Notes under the pieces: model-generated | Seen by the model: only the letters and a program-made list of their open reading frames with translations | Database searches by the model: none | Told to the model about the DNA's origin: nothing | Shown here: in pieces, positions 29,788 through 38,654 of the stretch | How the letters are laid out: each line of letters begins with the position of its first letter | How positions within the stretch are numbered: the stretch's first letter is position 1 | From: Synechococcus sp. CCY 0621 | GTDB taxonomy: Bacteria > Cyanobacteriota > Cyanobacteriia > PCC-6307 > Cyanobiaceae | DNA: 57,989 nucleotides | Direction of reading: 5' to 3' | Assembly: GCF_019038465.1 (NCBI RefSeq) | Contig: NZ_JAFKRH010000039.1 | Location: forward strand, 1 to 57,989 | Program-made: the position numbers and the translations under genes

Positions 29788-31500
29788 GTGGGTCACTCCG
29801 AGCCATGGGAGCTTCGCCCACGCCCCCGATGGGCGCGCGTCATCTTGCCCCTGCTGGCCGCTCTGCTGGCGGCCCAGCTGCTGGCGTCGCCCCCCCTGGT
29901 CCGGGCGGGTGCCGCCCCACCCGAGGCCTCTGCCGCTGCCCAGAACGCTCCGCAGCCGGCCTTCATCGAACTGGATGGCCGACGGGTGCTGGAGATCCGC
30001 GCCGGCGTCGGCGCCCAGACCCCGGCCCAGATGGCGCAGCGGGGCAGCCAGCGGCTGGCCGAGCTGGCCGCCAACTACTCAATCGAGCCAGGGCAGATCG
30101 TTGTGCAGGAGGACCCGCCCTACACCACCATCGGCCTGATGCGGGGCGGCGCCTTCGAGCCCAGGATCTCTGTTGACGACCGCAACGCGGCCCGCTTTCA
30201 ACTCAGCCGTCAGCAGCTGGCCCAGCGCTACCTGGAGCAGATCCGCGCCGCGATCGTGCGCTACCGCCAGACCCACCGGCGTTCGGACTGGCTGCGGGGC
30301 GCCGCCCTGGCCCTGCTCGCCCTTGGCTTCTACATCCTGTGGCTGCGGGGACAGATGGCCCTCAACCGGCACCTGGAGCGCTGGATCAAGGACCCCGCCA
30401 ACCGCCGGATCCGGGGACTGCAGGTGGGGGGCAACCAGTGGCTCACCGCGGATCAGGAGCGCAGCCTCCTTGATCCCCTGCGCCGGATCGTGCACGGGTC
30501 CGTGCTGCTGCTGGTCAGTTACCTCTCCATCCCCCTGTTCCTGGGGCTGTTCCCCCCCACCCAGGGCCTCTCCGAAACCCTGCGGGCCCAGATCACCGGC
30601 CTGGTGGTGGGCGGGGCCCAGGCCATGGCCACGGCCATTCCCGACCTGATCTCGGTGGCGGTGATCCTGGGCCTCAGCGTGCTGCTGATGCGGGCCAGCA
30701 ACGCCTGGTTCCGGGCGGTGGAGATGGGCAACCTCCGCCTGCGCTGGTTCTATCCCGAATGGGCCCGGCCCACGGCCCGGCTGGTGGGAATCGGCATCCT
30801 GCTGCTCGGCGTGGTGGCGGCCTACCCCTACATCCCCGGAGCCAACAGCAAGGCCTTCCAGGGCGCCGGCCTGTTCGTGGGGGTGCTGGCGGCCCTGGGC
30901 TCAAGTGCCGTGGCCGCCAACCTGATCGGCGGGCTGATGCTCACCTACACCCGGGCCTTCCAGGAGGGCGACCGGGTCAGCATCAACGACACCGTCGGCG
31001 TCGTCCATGACTGCGCCCTGCTGGTGACCCGCCTGCGCACCCCCCGCAACGAGGTGGTGAGCATCCCCAACGCCACCGTGCTCGGGTCCTCGATCGTCAA
31101 CTACAGCCTGTCCCGCCGGGAGATCGCCGAGCCGGTGGTGATCGCCACCACCGTCACCATCGGCTACGACGTGCCCTGGCGACAGGTTCACCGGCTGATG
31201 CTGGATGCGGCCGGCGCCACCGCAGGCATCAGCCGGGAGAGGCCCCCGTTCGTGCTCCAGACCTCACTGAACGACTTCCACATCAGCTACGAGCTCAACG
31301 CCTACGTGGAGGATGTGGACACCTACCGCAGCACCCTCTCCGAGCTGCTAGGGGCCATCCAGGATCAGTTCGCCGGCGCTGGCGTCGAGATCCTCTCTCC
31401 CGGCTACCACGCCATGCGTGACGGCAACGGCAGCACGGTGCCCCCCTGGCCTTCCGAGTCCTTCGGCACCCCGACCCCCACTCCGCCCGGCGCCGGTTGA
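29788..31500 (+). CDS. MscS-family mechanosensitive channel
   Basis: A 570-residue membrane protein. A GTG at 29788 begins an N-terminal signal or first helix (VILPLLAALLAAQLLA), then a periplasmic region and several helices. The MscS pore-lining segment is VLAALGSSAVAANLIGGLML, and the following beta domain reads RAFQEGDRVSINDTVGVV and VVSIPNATVLGSSIVNYS. It probably releases solutes under hypo-osmotic shock. The C-terminus is Pro-rich. Convergent with the symporter gene. Confidence 0.9.
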   Translation: MGHSEPWELRPRPRWARVILPLLAALLAAQLLASPPLVRAGAAPPEASAAAQNAPQPAFIELDGRRVLEIRAGVGAQTPAQMAQRGSQRLAELAANYSIEPGQIVVQEDPPYTTIGLMRGGAFEPRISVDDRNAARFQLSRQQLAQRYLEQIRAAIVRYRQTHRRSDWLRGAALALLALGFYILWLRGQMALNRHLERWIKDPANRRIRGLQVGGNQWLTADQERSLLDPLRRIVHGSVLLLVSYLSIPLFLGLFPPTQGLSETLRAQITGLVVGGAQAMATAIPDLISVAVILGLSVLLMRASNAWFRAVEMGNLRLRWFYPEWARPTARLVGIGILLLGVVAAYPYIPGANSKAFQGAGLFVGVLAALGSSAVAANLIGGLMLTYTRAFQEGDRVSINDTVGVVHDCALLVTRLRTPRNEVVSIPNATVLGSSIVNYSLSRREIAEPVVIATTVTIGYDVPWRQVHRLMLDAAGATAGISRERPPFVLQTSLNDFHISYELNAYVEDVDTYRSTLSELLGAIQDQFAGAGVEILSPGYHAMRDGNGSTVPPWPSESFGTPTPTPPGAG

Positions 31501-31504
31501 AGGC

Positions 31505-32371
31505 TCAAGCCGTTCGCAGCGGGGCTCTGCGCCAGCGCAGGAAGGGAATCGAAAGCAGCACGGTGACCAGCAGGTAGGCCAGCACGGCCAGCTTCAGGCC
31601 GGGCATCCCGGCGCCGTAGGTGGTGGCGAACAACAGGGCCAGGCCCGGGTTCCGCATCGACATGACCAGGGCCACGGTGGTGCGCTCGCGAGGCTCCGGG
31701 CCAGCCAAGAGGTAGCCGATGGCCAGGGCCGCGGCCACCATCACCGCCATGAAGCCCAGGGCCAGCCCGTTGGAGGCCACGAACGGCAGCAGCAAAGGGC
31801 CGGCCTTGATCAGCACGAGCACGATCAGCAGCAGAAGCAGGCCGTTGGCGAGCTTGTCGAGCGGCCCCTCCAACCGCGCCACCCATTCGGGCTTCCAGCG
31901 CCTAAACAGCAAGCCGGCCAGCAGCGGCAGCACCTGGGCCTTGCCCACCTGCAGGGCCACGTCCCGGGGGGCGATGTCCCAGCCATCAATGCCGAACGAG
32001 GCCCGGAACAGATCGGCCAGCAGGGGAATGGAAACGATTGCGGCCACGGCCGCGCTGGCCTGCAGCAGCGCCGCCAGCTGGCGATCGCCCCCCGTCTTGC
32101 CGGCCTTGCGCAGGGTGAGCGGGGCGCTTGGACAGGCCGCCATCAGGGCGATGCCGAAGCGGGCCGGCGGGGAGAGGGCGAAGCTCACCGGCAGCTTCAG
32201 CAGCACCAGCGCCACCAGGGGCACCAGCACACAGGAGCCGATCAGCACCCGGATCACCAGGGCGGGCCGATGCCGCAACTGCGCGATCGCCTCCAGTTGC
32301 AACCCCAGGCCGAGGGCGAACATGATCGTGAACAGGGTGAGGCTGACGAGTGCGGCAGAGGCCTGGGCCAT
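31505..32371 (-). CDS. Bile acid:sodium symporter family transporter
   Basis: About 288 residues from the ATG at 32371 (MAQASAALVSLTLFTIMFAL) with roughly nine membrane helices. The blocks FGIALMAACPSAPLTLRKAG and VMSMRNPGLALLFATTYG match the BASS/ArsB-like fold (sodium-coupled carboxylate transport). The frame extends upstream to 32458 without conserved sequence. Substrate unknown. It ends 4 bp from the MscS gene. Confidence 0.82.
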   Translation of the reverse strand: MAQASAALVSLTLFTIMFALGLGLQLEAIAQLRHRPALVIRVLIGSCVLVPLVALVLLKLPVSFALSPPARFGIALMAACPSAPLTLRKAGKTGGDRQLAALLQASAAVAAIVSIPLLADLFRASFGIDGWDIAPRDVALQVGKAQVLPLLAGLLFRRWKPEWVARLEGPLDKLANGLLLLLIVLVLIKAGPLLLPFVASNGLALGFMAVMVAAALAIGYLLAGPEPRERTTVALVMSMRNPGLALLFATTYGAGMPGLKLAVLAYLLVTVLLSIPFLRWRRAPLRTA

Positions 32372-32408
32372 GGAGGTCAGGGGAAGGGAAGGGAGGAGTT
32401 GCGAAGGC

Positions 32409-32486
32409 TCAGAGCGCCAGACCCCCATTGGCCAGCATCGCCAGGGCAACGGAGCCAATCAAGCTGAGGCTCACGGCCGTGGCCAT
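32409..32486 (-). CDS. Possible 25-residue membrane peptide
   Basis: The short frame MATAVSLSLIGSVALAMLAN, ending in GGLAL, is one hydrophobic helix. It lies just upstream of the symporter on the same strand. It has the look of a tiny single-pass membrane protein, but no homologue is recognised and the length gives little statistical support. Treat as a candidate only. Confidence 0.3.
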   Translation of the reverse strand: MATAVSLSLIGSVALAMLANGGLAL

Positions 32487-32758
32487 GGCGATCGAGCGAG
32501 GCCGATGCCATCGCTACCGTGCCGTTCCGCATAAACGCCATCGACACCAGGCGTACCCATGGCCCGCATCGCCCACCGCGCCAGCCTGACTACTGATGGC
32601 GGCCACAATCTTGTTGAGGCCAAAACCAAACTGATCAGCGACTGGCAGGTGCGGATCCAGTCCATCAACGTGCGCTCCGCAGGCTCGGATCCATGGTTAC
32701 TTCCATGCTCCCTCTCCCCTGCCTCGCTAGCGTTGAACCAGCCACAGACAAACCATCG

Positions 32759-33133
32759 ATGGCCGTTCTCAACCGCTGCGCGATCGCGGTGGCGCCGCGG
32801 CAGCCGATGGTGGACTGGACCCGGCCCTTCTGGACCCGGGAGGACATGGAGGGTCTGGGGGACGACCACAGCCTCTATCTGATCCCCACCTACGACAGCG
32901 AGGTGGAAGCCCAGGACCGGCTGCTGGACAGCTACGGCCAGATCTTCGCCGCCGAGCTCGAGCTGTGGTGCCGCGACCGCAGCCGCTGGCCCCAGCCCCG
33001 CAGCCTCGAACTCTTCGAGGCCTGGTTCTCCGTCCGCTTCTTTCCCCTCGTCGAAGACCTGGACAGCGAGCCGTTGCACACCTACATGATCGATGACGAC
33101 CTGCAGGATGCCCTGCGCGAGGCCCTGGGCTGA
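32759..33133 (+). CDS. Conserved cyanobacterial hypothetical protein
   Basis: A 124-residue protein from the ATG at 32759 (MAVLNRCAIAVAPRQPMVDW). Features are WTRPFWTREDMEGLGDDHSL, an acidic helical region and a long ELFEAWFSVRFFPLVEDL segment. No membrane span or signal peptide. It stops 3 bp before the transglutaminase-like gene, so the two are an operon. An in-frame ATG at 32693 would add 22 unconserved residues. Function unknown. Confidence 0.75.
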   Translation: MAVLNRCAIAVAPRQPMVDWTRPFWTREDMEGLGDDHSLYLIPTYDSEVEAQDRLLDSYGQIFAAELELWCRDRSRWPQPRSLELFEAWFSVRFFPLVEDLDSEPLHTYMIDDDLQDALREALG

Positions 33134-33136
33134 GAC

Positions 33137-34030
33137 ATGTTCTTCCGCATCCACCACCGGCTCAGCTACAGCTACGACCGGCCCGTTTTCCTGGAGCCCA
33201 TGACCCTGCGGCTGACCCCCCGTCAGGACGGCAGCCAGAGGATCCTGGAGCACCATCTGCGACTGGTGGATCCCGCCGCTGGCCTCACCCGTGTGCTGGA
33301 ACCGGATGGCACCGACGCCATGGTGGCCTGGTTCCAGCAGGAGCGGGACCAGCTGACGATCGAGGTGGACATGCTGCTGGAGACCCTGCGCAGCAATCCC
33401 TACGACTGGATCATTACCCACAAGGAGGCCCAACACCTGCCGGTGGACTACCCGGAGGCGGAGGCCTGCTCCCTGGCGGGCTGCCGGCATGGCCAGATCG
33501 ATCCGGCCGTCCGTGCCTGGGCCCAGGCCATCGCCGACAAGGTCGAGGGATCGGCCACCGCGTTCCTCGGCGCCCTTGCCGATGAGATCCACCACGGCTT
33601 CCACCATGTGGGCCGGCTGGAGGGGGAACCCACCTCAGCGGCGGAGACCCTCGCGACGCTGACTGGAGCCTGCCGGGACACGGCCGTGCTGTACATCGCG
33701 GCCTGCCGCAGCCAGGGCCTGGCGGCGCGCTTCGTCAGCGGCTACTCGATGCACCATCCCCCTGAGGTGAGCGAGCATGAGCTGCACGCCTGGGCGGAGG
33801 TGTACCTGCCAGGGGGGGGCTGGAGGGGTTTCGATCCCAGCCTCGGTCTGGCGGTGGCCGATGGCCATGTGGTGCTGGCCGCTGCACCGGATCACCATCT
33901 GGCGGCGCCGGTGAGCGGACGTTATCGGGGAACCGGCGTGGGCTCCAGCCTGGCCTACCTGATCCGGCTGCAGGCCGCCTCCAGCCGCGACGAGCTGGAG
34001 GGAATGGCTCAGCCGATGGTCTCGAGCTGA
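33137..34030 (+). CDS. Transglutaminase-like cysteine protease-fold protein
   Basis: A 297-residue protein. The N-terminal beta domain begins MFFRIHHRLSYSYDRPVFLE, as in the bacterial transglutaminase N domain. The catalytic triad is readable: Cys in TLTGACRDTAVLYIAACRSQ, His in ELHAWAEVYL and Asp in WRGFDPSLGL. Such proteins may act on amide bonds of peptides or amino-acid polymers; the substrate is unknown. It follows the 32759 gene and ends 22 bp inside a convergent small gene. Confidence 0.9.
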   Translation: MFFRIHHRLSYSYDRPVFLEPMTLRLTPRQDGSQRILEHHLRLVDPAAGLTRVLEPDGTDAMVAWFQQERDQLTIEVDMLLETLRSNPYDWIITHKEAQHLPVDYPEAEACSLAGCRHGQIDPAVRAWAQAIADKVEGSATAFLGALADEIHHGFHHVGRLEGEPTSAAETLATLTGACRDTAVLYIAACRSQGLAARFVSGYSMHHPPEVSEHELHAWAEVYLPGGGWRGFDPSLGLAVADGHVVLAAAPDHHLAAPVSGRYRGTGVGSSLAYLIRLQAASSRDELEGMAQPMVSS

Positions 34031-34221
34031 AGCCAGCACCCCGCCGGGGCCAGCTTCTCAACGATCACCGGTGCCTGGTGCGTCAGGGCCAGGTTCTGGG
34101 CATAGCGTTCGGCTTCGTCACGGTGGTCGAAGAGGGGGCCGTGAACCTCGTTGGGAACGGTGGTCTCGTTCTGGTCGGCGGGTCGGACCCGGTAGCGGCC
34201 TCGAGGGCTGGGTTCACTCAT
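34009..34221 (-). CDS. Small conserved cyanobacterial protein
   Basis: A 70-residue protein from the ATG at 34221 (MSEPSPRGRYRVRPADQNET). The core VHGPLFDHRDEAERYAQNLA and PVIVEKLAPAGCW looks like a compact alpha/beta domain. It overlaps the transglutaminase-like gene by 22 bp, tail to tail. No function is recognised. Confidence 0.6.
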   Translation of the reverse strand: MSEPSPRGRYRVRPADQNETTVPNEVHGPLFDHRDEAERYAQNLALTHQAPVIVEKLAPAGCWLQLETIG

Positions 34222-34331
34222 GCCACCAATCTGCTCCCCACCCCCGGCAAGTCGCTCCAGCAGCAGAGTGTCTTTCGATCCGTGCCGGACTCCCAACAAG
34301 GACCTGCCCGCCCGGGGCGCGGATGACCATG

Positions 34332-34359
34332 AAAAAACCGCCCCGGAAAACCGGGACGG
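34332..34359 (-). terminator. Intrinsic terminator of the RRM gene
   Basis: On the minus strand a 9 bp GC-rich stem (one G:U pair) with a TTTT loop is followed by six T residues. It begins 23 bp after the stop of the RRM gene, so it most likely ends that transcript. Confidence 0.85.
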
Positions 34360-34382
34360 CCAGAGAAGAAAGAGCCGATGAC

Positions 34383-34727
34383 TCAGTAACGGCTGCGGCC
34401 GCCGCCACCGCCGCCATAGCCGCCGCCACCACCGCCGTAGCCGCCACCGCCGCCGGAGCGACCACCGCCGCCGCCGCCGCCACCGGTGCGGGGCTCAGCT
34501 TTGTTGACGCGGATGCTGCGACCCATCCACTCGACGTCCTGAAGATCATCGATGGCCTTGGTTTCGTCGGCGTCGTTGGTCATCTCAACGAAGGCGAAGC
34601 CCCTTTTGCGGCCGGTGTCGCGATCAAGGGGAAGGGTGCACTGGCGCAGTTCGCCGTACTGGGCAAACAGATTTTTGACGTCTTCCACTTCGGCGTCGAA
34701 GGAAAGATTTCCGATGTAAATGGTCAT
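34383..34727 (-). CDS. rbp: RNA-binding protein with one RRM and Gly-rich tail (Rbp type)
   Basis: A 114-residue protein. RNP2 is IYIGNLSF at the very start and RNP1 is RKRGFAFVEM near residue 42, with the aromatic residues needed to bind RNA. A Gly/Tyr/Arg-rich tail (about residues 82-114) follows. In cyanobacteria such proteins bind mRNA, are often cold- or light-regulated and may help mRNA localisation. A strong terminator follows the stop. Confidence 0.93.
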   Translation of the reverse strand: MTIYIGNLSFDAEVEDVKNLFAQYGELRQCTLPLDRDTGRKRGFAFVEMTNDADETKAIDDLQDVEWMGRSIRVNKAEPRTGGGGGGGGRSGGGGGYGGGGGGYGGGGGGRSRY

Positions 34728-35151
34728 GAACCTGAAAAAAACTATGAACCGATCCTTCGACAGCCCTTTTAGAAAGTGATGAGCTCGCTGGAGAGAAATC
34801 TTGGAATCTTCCCTACCTTACAGCCCCTGCGGTCCCAGAACGCCCCGTGGACGGGGAGCGGCAAGGGCCGGCAGGGCGATTGCCGCAGCAGCGCTGCCCA
34901 TCTGCAGCTTGCCTGTCCGAGAGGTGCAACGTCGCGGAAGCCATCCCAGCCCCGCATGCAGCCGAGGTATCAACAAACAATCTTTACAGCAAGCCTGGTC
35001 AGGGGGAGAGCGACGCCAGCCAGTTCAGGACCAAAACGAGCCGATCAACCCAGTCCGATCCTGGTACGGAGATCAGCACCCTTGGGTCCATCAATGCCAG
35101 GACGGATCGCGGCAACGACCATGGCGAAGCCGTGCGTACGTTCGGATGGAC
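34728..35151. other. Interval of about 420 bp without a supported gene
   Basis: This lies between the start of the RRM gene and the end of frp, both on the minus strand, so it holds the frp 3' end and the RRM promoter and leader. Short minus-strand frames near 35000-35130 (for example MVVAAIRPGIDGPKGADLRT) are broken by stops and look like either chance or remnants. It is less GC-rich than its neighbours. Nothing further can be supported. Confidence 0.5.
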
Positions 35152-35490
35152 TCACATGCGGGACATGGCCACAATCTTGTTGAGCTTGTCCTTATCCAGC
35201 CCGTCCAGTTCTTCCACCTGGAGCAAGCCGTCTTTTACCAGGCTGGCAAAGACGAACAAGAGTCCTGCTAGACGGAAATCGAAGCGACCTTCAATTTCGT
35301 GGCGTTGAATGCTGAGGAAATCATGAAGTTTCCAGCATTCCTCGACGGTGTCCATGCGACTGGCGTGGGCCTGGGCGGCCCTGATGATGCCGAGGACGGC
35401 TCGGGAGTGGGCCTTGTCAAAGGCGCACCGGGCTATGTCCTGTTCCTGATCCGTCCACTCCAGCACCGCTGTCACCATCGGACCCAACAT
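35152..35490 (-). CDS. frp: Fluorescence recovery protein (FRP)
   Basis: A 112-residue helical protein that binds active (red) OCP, detaches it from the phycobilisome and speeds its return to the orange form. The key block WKLHDFLSIQRHEIEGRFDF corresponds to the conserved region of Synechocystis FRP (Trp50, His53, Asp54, Arg60). FVFASLVKDGLLQVEELDGL matches the remainder. The start is the ATG at 35490, 13 bp after the crtW stop; an ATG four codons later is also possible. Third gene of the OCP-crtW-frp cluster. Confidence 0.9.
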   Translation of the reverse strand: MLGPMVTAVLEWTDQEQDIARCAFDKAHSRAVLGIIRAAQAHASRMDTVEECWKLHDFLSIQRHEIEGRFDFRLAGLLFVFASLVKDGLLQVEELDGLDKDKLNKIVAMSRM

Positions 35491-35503
35491 CTGTTTTTTG
35501 ACC

Positions 35504-36310
35504 TTAACGCGCAGGCTCGAGCCGCCGCGAGCTGTTCCCAGGGCCGTGATCAAGAGAAACGCGCCGCCGCAACTCCGGCAGCCGGAACCAGGGCACGGCC
35601 GGGTAGGCATGGTGCTCCCAGTGGTAGCCGAAGTGATAACAAGCCAGCAGGGAGAGAAGGTGGGAGTACCCCAGACTTCGCACGGCATGGCTGCCGGCAG
35701 GAAGAGGTCCTGATCCTTGGCTGCGATGGGGAAGATAGGTACCGAAGAGGAACAGTTGAAACGAGCTCAGCACCAGCGGCAGCACCCAGAATGCGACCAC
35801 ATTCATCGCCCGTTGGGGATCCAGCTCCAGTAGCAGTGCTGCTGCGGTGATCCAGGTGATCAGGAGCAGGGCCAACTGCTTCCAGGAGAGATAGTTGCCC
35901 ATGAATCGCACATACCAGCGCAGGGCACCATCGCCACTGGCGAAACGGAAATCGGGATCCCTGAGGCTGCCAGGTGAGCGGTGATGGCGCAGATGCTGGC
36001 GGCGACAGGGCCCATAGGGCAAGCCGGCGTAAAGCACCAGGGCCAGGCGACCGAGTCCGTCGTTGAGGGCAGGGCGCCCAGGCACCAGGATGCGGTGCAT
36101 GGCGTCGTGGCCCAGGATGAACAGGCCGGTCTGCAGGAACGTCCGTCCTGCGACAGCCAGCAGGATGGCCGGCGCTGGCCACTGGGCTGGATGGGCCAGC
36201 AGCAGGGTGATGAGACTGACCAACCAGCCCAAGAAGATCGCCATCCCAAGCCAAAAACCCCTGCCCAGGGGGGCAGGGGAAACAGCACAGACGCTCGCCT
36301 TGTCCGTCAT
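35504..36310 (-). CDS. crtW: Beta-carotene ketolase (CrtW type)
   Basis: A 268-residue membrane di-iron enzyme that adds keto groups to beta-carotene, making echinenone or canthaxanthin. The three His clusters are present: HDAMHR, QHLRHHRSPG and HWEHHAYP. Four hydrophobic segments are visible. Its place between OCP, which binds a ketocarotenoid, and frp points to supplying the OCP pigment. It starts 26 bp after the OCP stop. Confidence 0.9.
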   Translation of the reverse strand: MTDKASVCAVSPAPLGRGFWLGMAIFLGWLVSLITLLLAHPAQWPAPAILLAVAGRTFLQTGLFILGHDAMHRILVPGRPALNDGLGRLALVLYAGLPYGPCRRQHLRHHRSPGSLRDPDFRFASGDGALRWYVRFMGNYLSWKQLALLLITWITAAALLLELDPQRAMNVVAFWVLPLVLSSFQLFLFGTYLPHRSQGSGPLPAGSHAVRSLGYSHLLSLLACYHFGYHWEHHAYPAVPWFRLPELRRRVSLDHGPGNSSRRLEPAR

Positions 36311-36336
36311 CGGGCCAGGCTGGAGGGAGGATCCTG

Positions 36337-37293
36337 TCAGCGTGCGAATTTGAGCAACTCGGCCGGGGACGCCAGCAGGTCGATCGCCACGAAGTAGATC
36401 CGGTTCTCGGGATCCAGCAGGAAACGCCAGGCCACATTCATGCCGACGCCGGCGCCGAACCAGGGGGTCTGAACCTTTCCGGTGACCTTGATCTGGGTGA
36501 AGCCGCCATCGGAGGGCTCACTCACGCCACTTTCGGGAAGCAGCTTGAGGTTCTGGCAATCTTCGCGGAAGAAGCGCAGCACGGCATCGGTGCCGACAAT
36601 CGGCCGCTGGAAGGGGGGCTGCAGGGCGCCGTCGGGAAGGAACAGCTTGATCAGCTGGTCGAAATCGTTGGCGTTGAGCAGATCCATGTAGGAGAGGATC
36701 GTGGCATTGTCGATTCCCGCGATCGTCACCTTGGTGCGCTGCTCGGGGGCCGTGGGCAGCACGATCGGCTCAGCGATGCGCTCCGTCCCGTCCACCTTGC
36801 TGGGGTCGAAGCCCATGTCGACGACGAAGTTGCGCAGCACCGTGATCTGCTGACCGGCATCAATGCCCTTCAGCGAGGACAGCACCGAAGCGGCGTTGGC
36901 AGAGAGCTGATAACCCTCGGGGATGGGGGCGACAAGGCCTTCCTCCATCCACTCGCCCAGGCGATACCAGAACCCCAGTTTGATGTTGACCGACCAGATG
37001 GCATAGGTGCGGCAGATGTCGGTGTCGGCCCTGTTGGCCAGATCCACCATCACCTGGCTCTGCTCGGCGAAGGTCATGGCCTTGATCCGGTTGAGCACCG
37101 GCTCGGCGAACTGCATGCGGGCCGCCCCGGGCGCTGCGATGGTGATGGTCTTGCCCATCTCGAGGTAGGCGAACCAGATCAGCGCCAGCTGATCCTCCGC
37201 GCTCAGCAGAGCGAACCGAGCGGTGAGGGCGGGCACCACATCGGCGGAAAGGGTGTCCGGAAAGATCTGGGACGCTTTTTCGAGCGTGAACAT
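36337..37293 (-). CDS. ocp: Orange carotenoid protein (OCP)
   Basis: A 318-residue photoreceptor that quenches excess phycobilisome energy on blue-green light activation. The N-terminal carotenoid-binding helical domain contains LIWFAYLEMGKTITIAAPGA (Trp41 and Tyr44 environment), a linker and an Arg155-equivalent in VLRNFVVDMGFD. The C-terminal NTF2-like domain has SYMDLLNANDFDQLIKLF (Tyr201 equivalent) and VQTPWFGAGVGMNVAWRFL (Trp288 region). Full length. With frp beside it, it is most likely OCP1. First gene of the OCP-crtW-frp run. Confidence 0.96.
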   Translation of the reverse strand: MFTLEKASQIFPDTLSADVVPALTARFALLSAEDQLALIWFAYLEMGKTITIAAPGAARMQFAEPVLNRIKAMTFAEQSQVMVDLANRADTDICRTYAIWSVNIKLGFWYRLGEWMEEGLVAPIPEGYQLSANAASVLSSLKGIDAGQQITVLRNFVVDMGFDPSKVDGTERIAEPIVLPTAPEQRTKVTIAGIDNATILSYMDLLNANDFDQLIKLFLPDGALQPPFQRPIVGTDAVLRFFREDCQNLKLLPESGVSEPSDGGFTQIKVTGKVQTPWFGAGVGMNVAWRFLLDPENRIYFVAIDLLASPAELLKFAR

Positions 37294-37446
37294 GACAGGA
37301 AGGCTCCGGAGGTCAATAAATCTTTACAAATCCTAATGCATGGTGGCACCGACGCTGACGCTGAGACCACCTGTGATCAAGGAAAGCACGATTTCGTGTC
37401 CGTCATCACAGCGAGCAACAAGCGGATAACCCCTACAGGGATTGGG

Positions 37447-37477
37447 AAAGTCCCTGGGGACCGAGGCCCCCAGGGAC
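37447..37477 (-). terminator. Terminator-like hairpin after cpcL
   Basis: A perfect 10 bp GC-rich stem (GTCCCTGGGG with CCCCAGGGAC) with an eight-base loop is followed on the minus strand by only three T residues. It lies just past the linker stop and separates the cpcL and OCP transcripts. Confidence 0.55.
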
Positions 37478-37483
37478 CGCCGA

Positions 37484-38251
37484 TCACTGCGCTGCGGTGC
37501 TCAGCATCGCCGCCGCCGTCCACAGCACCAAGCCCGTGATCGCAAAGCCGCCGGCGGTGACCAAGCCCTGCCAGATCTGGCGCGCCAGTGGTGAGGGCTG
37601 CTCCCCGAGCCAGGCGGCGCGGGGGGTGCCCGGCGACCAGGGGCTGGTGCCACGGGGCGCCCTGGTGGCGATCACATCGCGCCAGCGGCCGTCATAGCGG
37701 GGAGCTTGCTGGTTGAAGGGGCGCTCACCCTGGGCCCGACCCGGCAGCACCCGAGAGCGTTGGTAGGGCACAGTGTCGTAACCAAAAGTCTCCAGATACT
37801 CCGCCGAGTCGAGCAGGGCATCCACCAAGGTGACGAGCCCATGCTGGGCAACCAGGATGGAATAGCGGATACGTTCCTGCTCGCCATAGACAGGGCGGCC
37901 CAGAACCCTGCCGATCAGCTGCTCCACCAGCCGATAGTTGCTGTTGCAGTCATAAAAGCCTTCACGGAATCGCCTGGAAAGCAACAATCCGCGGATGAAA
38001 TCCCTCATGGTGATCTGTCCGCTACGGAGCTGGGATTCCAGCACCACTTCGCGATCCACCTTGAAGGCATGAAAGAAGATCTGGCGGTAAGCCTGCTCGA
38101 TCTGAACATCCAGACCGAGGCGAGCCCCACCGGTCTTGCCGGTCTCCAGCGTGGCAACGGCCTGGCGGGGAGATTCCTCACTGGCGATGGCGAAACTCGG
38201 CACCCTGGCATTGAGGCTCGAGGGTCGGGCGGCGAGCAGGGGAAGGGCCAT
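37484..38251 (-). CDS. cpcL: Phycobilisome rod linker CpcL (CpcG2) with C-terminal membrane helix
   Basis: A 255-residue linker. It begins [20 protein letters not shown], the CpcG/CpcL N-terminus, followed by the linker domain ([37 protein letters not shown]). The end is a hydrophobic helix ([20 protein letters not shown]). This anchor distinguishes CpcL, which forms rod-only phycobilisomes attached to membranes near photosystem I, from CpcG, which attaches rods to the core. The start is set by the conserved N-terminus; the longer frame to 38434 is not conserved. Confidence 0.88.
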   Translation of the reverse strand: MALPLLAARPSSLNARVPSFAIASEESPRQAVATLETGKTGGARLGLDVQIEQAYRQIFFHAFKVDREVVLESQLRSGQITMRDFIRGLLLSRRFREGFYDCNSNYRLVEQLIGRVLGRPVYGEQERIRYSILVAQHGLVTLVDALLDSAEYLETFGYDTVPYQRSRVLPGRAQGERPFNQQAPRYDGRWRDVIATRAPRGTSPWSPGTPRAAWLGEQPSPLARQIWQGLVTAGGFAITGLVLWTAAAMLSTAAQ

Positions 38252-38324
38252 GAAGGGCTTCGGGGAGAACGACCCGGAAAGATACCGAAGATCAAAAGTG
38301 GCCTTAGGCCTGCGGCCAGATCCC

Positions 38325-38654
38325 TTACACAGCTTTACTGATCTGGCCGGCCACGGGTGGCTCCTGGGGGGTCCTGGCCAGCGGTGGCACAGGAAGCACC
38401 GAGGGTTCACAGTCCAGTCTGAGCACCCGCTCAAGGGTCTGGTTGCGGTAATTGCGCAGGCAGTACTTACAACCGCCGGTGGTCTGCAGATGGCGCTCAG
38501 GCGTGATCACGACCTCCCGGACAGGATGCTCAACGCAACGAATCTTGATGGGAGTGCGAAAACTCTTATAGATCATCTTGGAATAGTCGTATCGTGTGCC
38601 GAATCTGGAAATGGCTCTCTCCAGAAACGTGGCTTCATCAATTCGTAAACCCAT
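38325..38654 (-). CDS. DUF723-like zinc-finger-type protein
   Basis: A 109-residue protein. [20 protein letters not shown] followed by [14 protein letters not shown] and [11 protein letters not shown] resembles the repeat of DUF723/homing-endonuclease-associated modules (YDYS, I.C..H, HL..GC..C). The Cys and His residues suggest one zinc site. The C-terminus is Pro-rich. It is a lone short copy with no nuclease domain. Function unknown. Upstream of cpcL on the same strand. Confidence 0.6.
   Translation of the reverse strand: MGLRIDEATFLERAISRFGTRYDYSKMIYKSFRTPIKIRCVEHPVREVVITPERHLQTTGGCKYCLRNYRNQTLERVLRLDCEPSVLPVPPLARTPQEPPVAGQISKAV

Noticed and set aside
34769-34957. 62-codon minus-strand frame upstream of the RRM gene
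   Set aside because: It covers probable promoter and leader sequence, and its composition (Arg/Pro/Leu/Cys) is not protein-like.
37319-37336. HLR1-like half-site upstream of OCP
   Set aside because: Only one TTTACA half matches and it points away from OCP; the second half does not fit.
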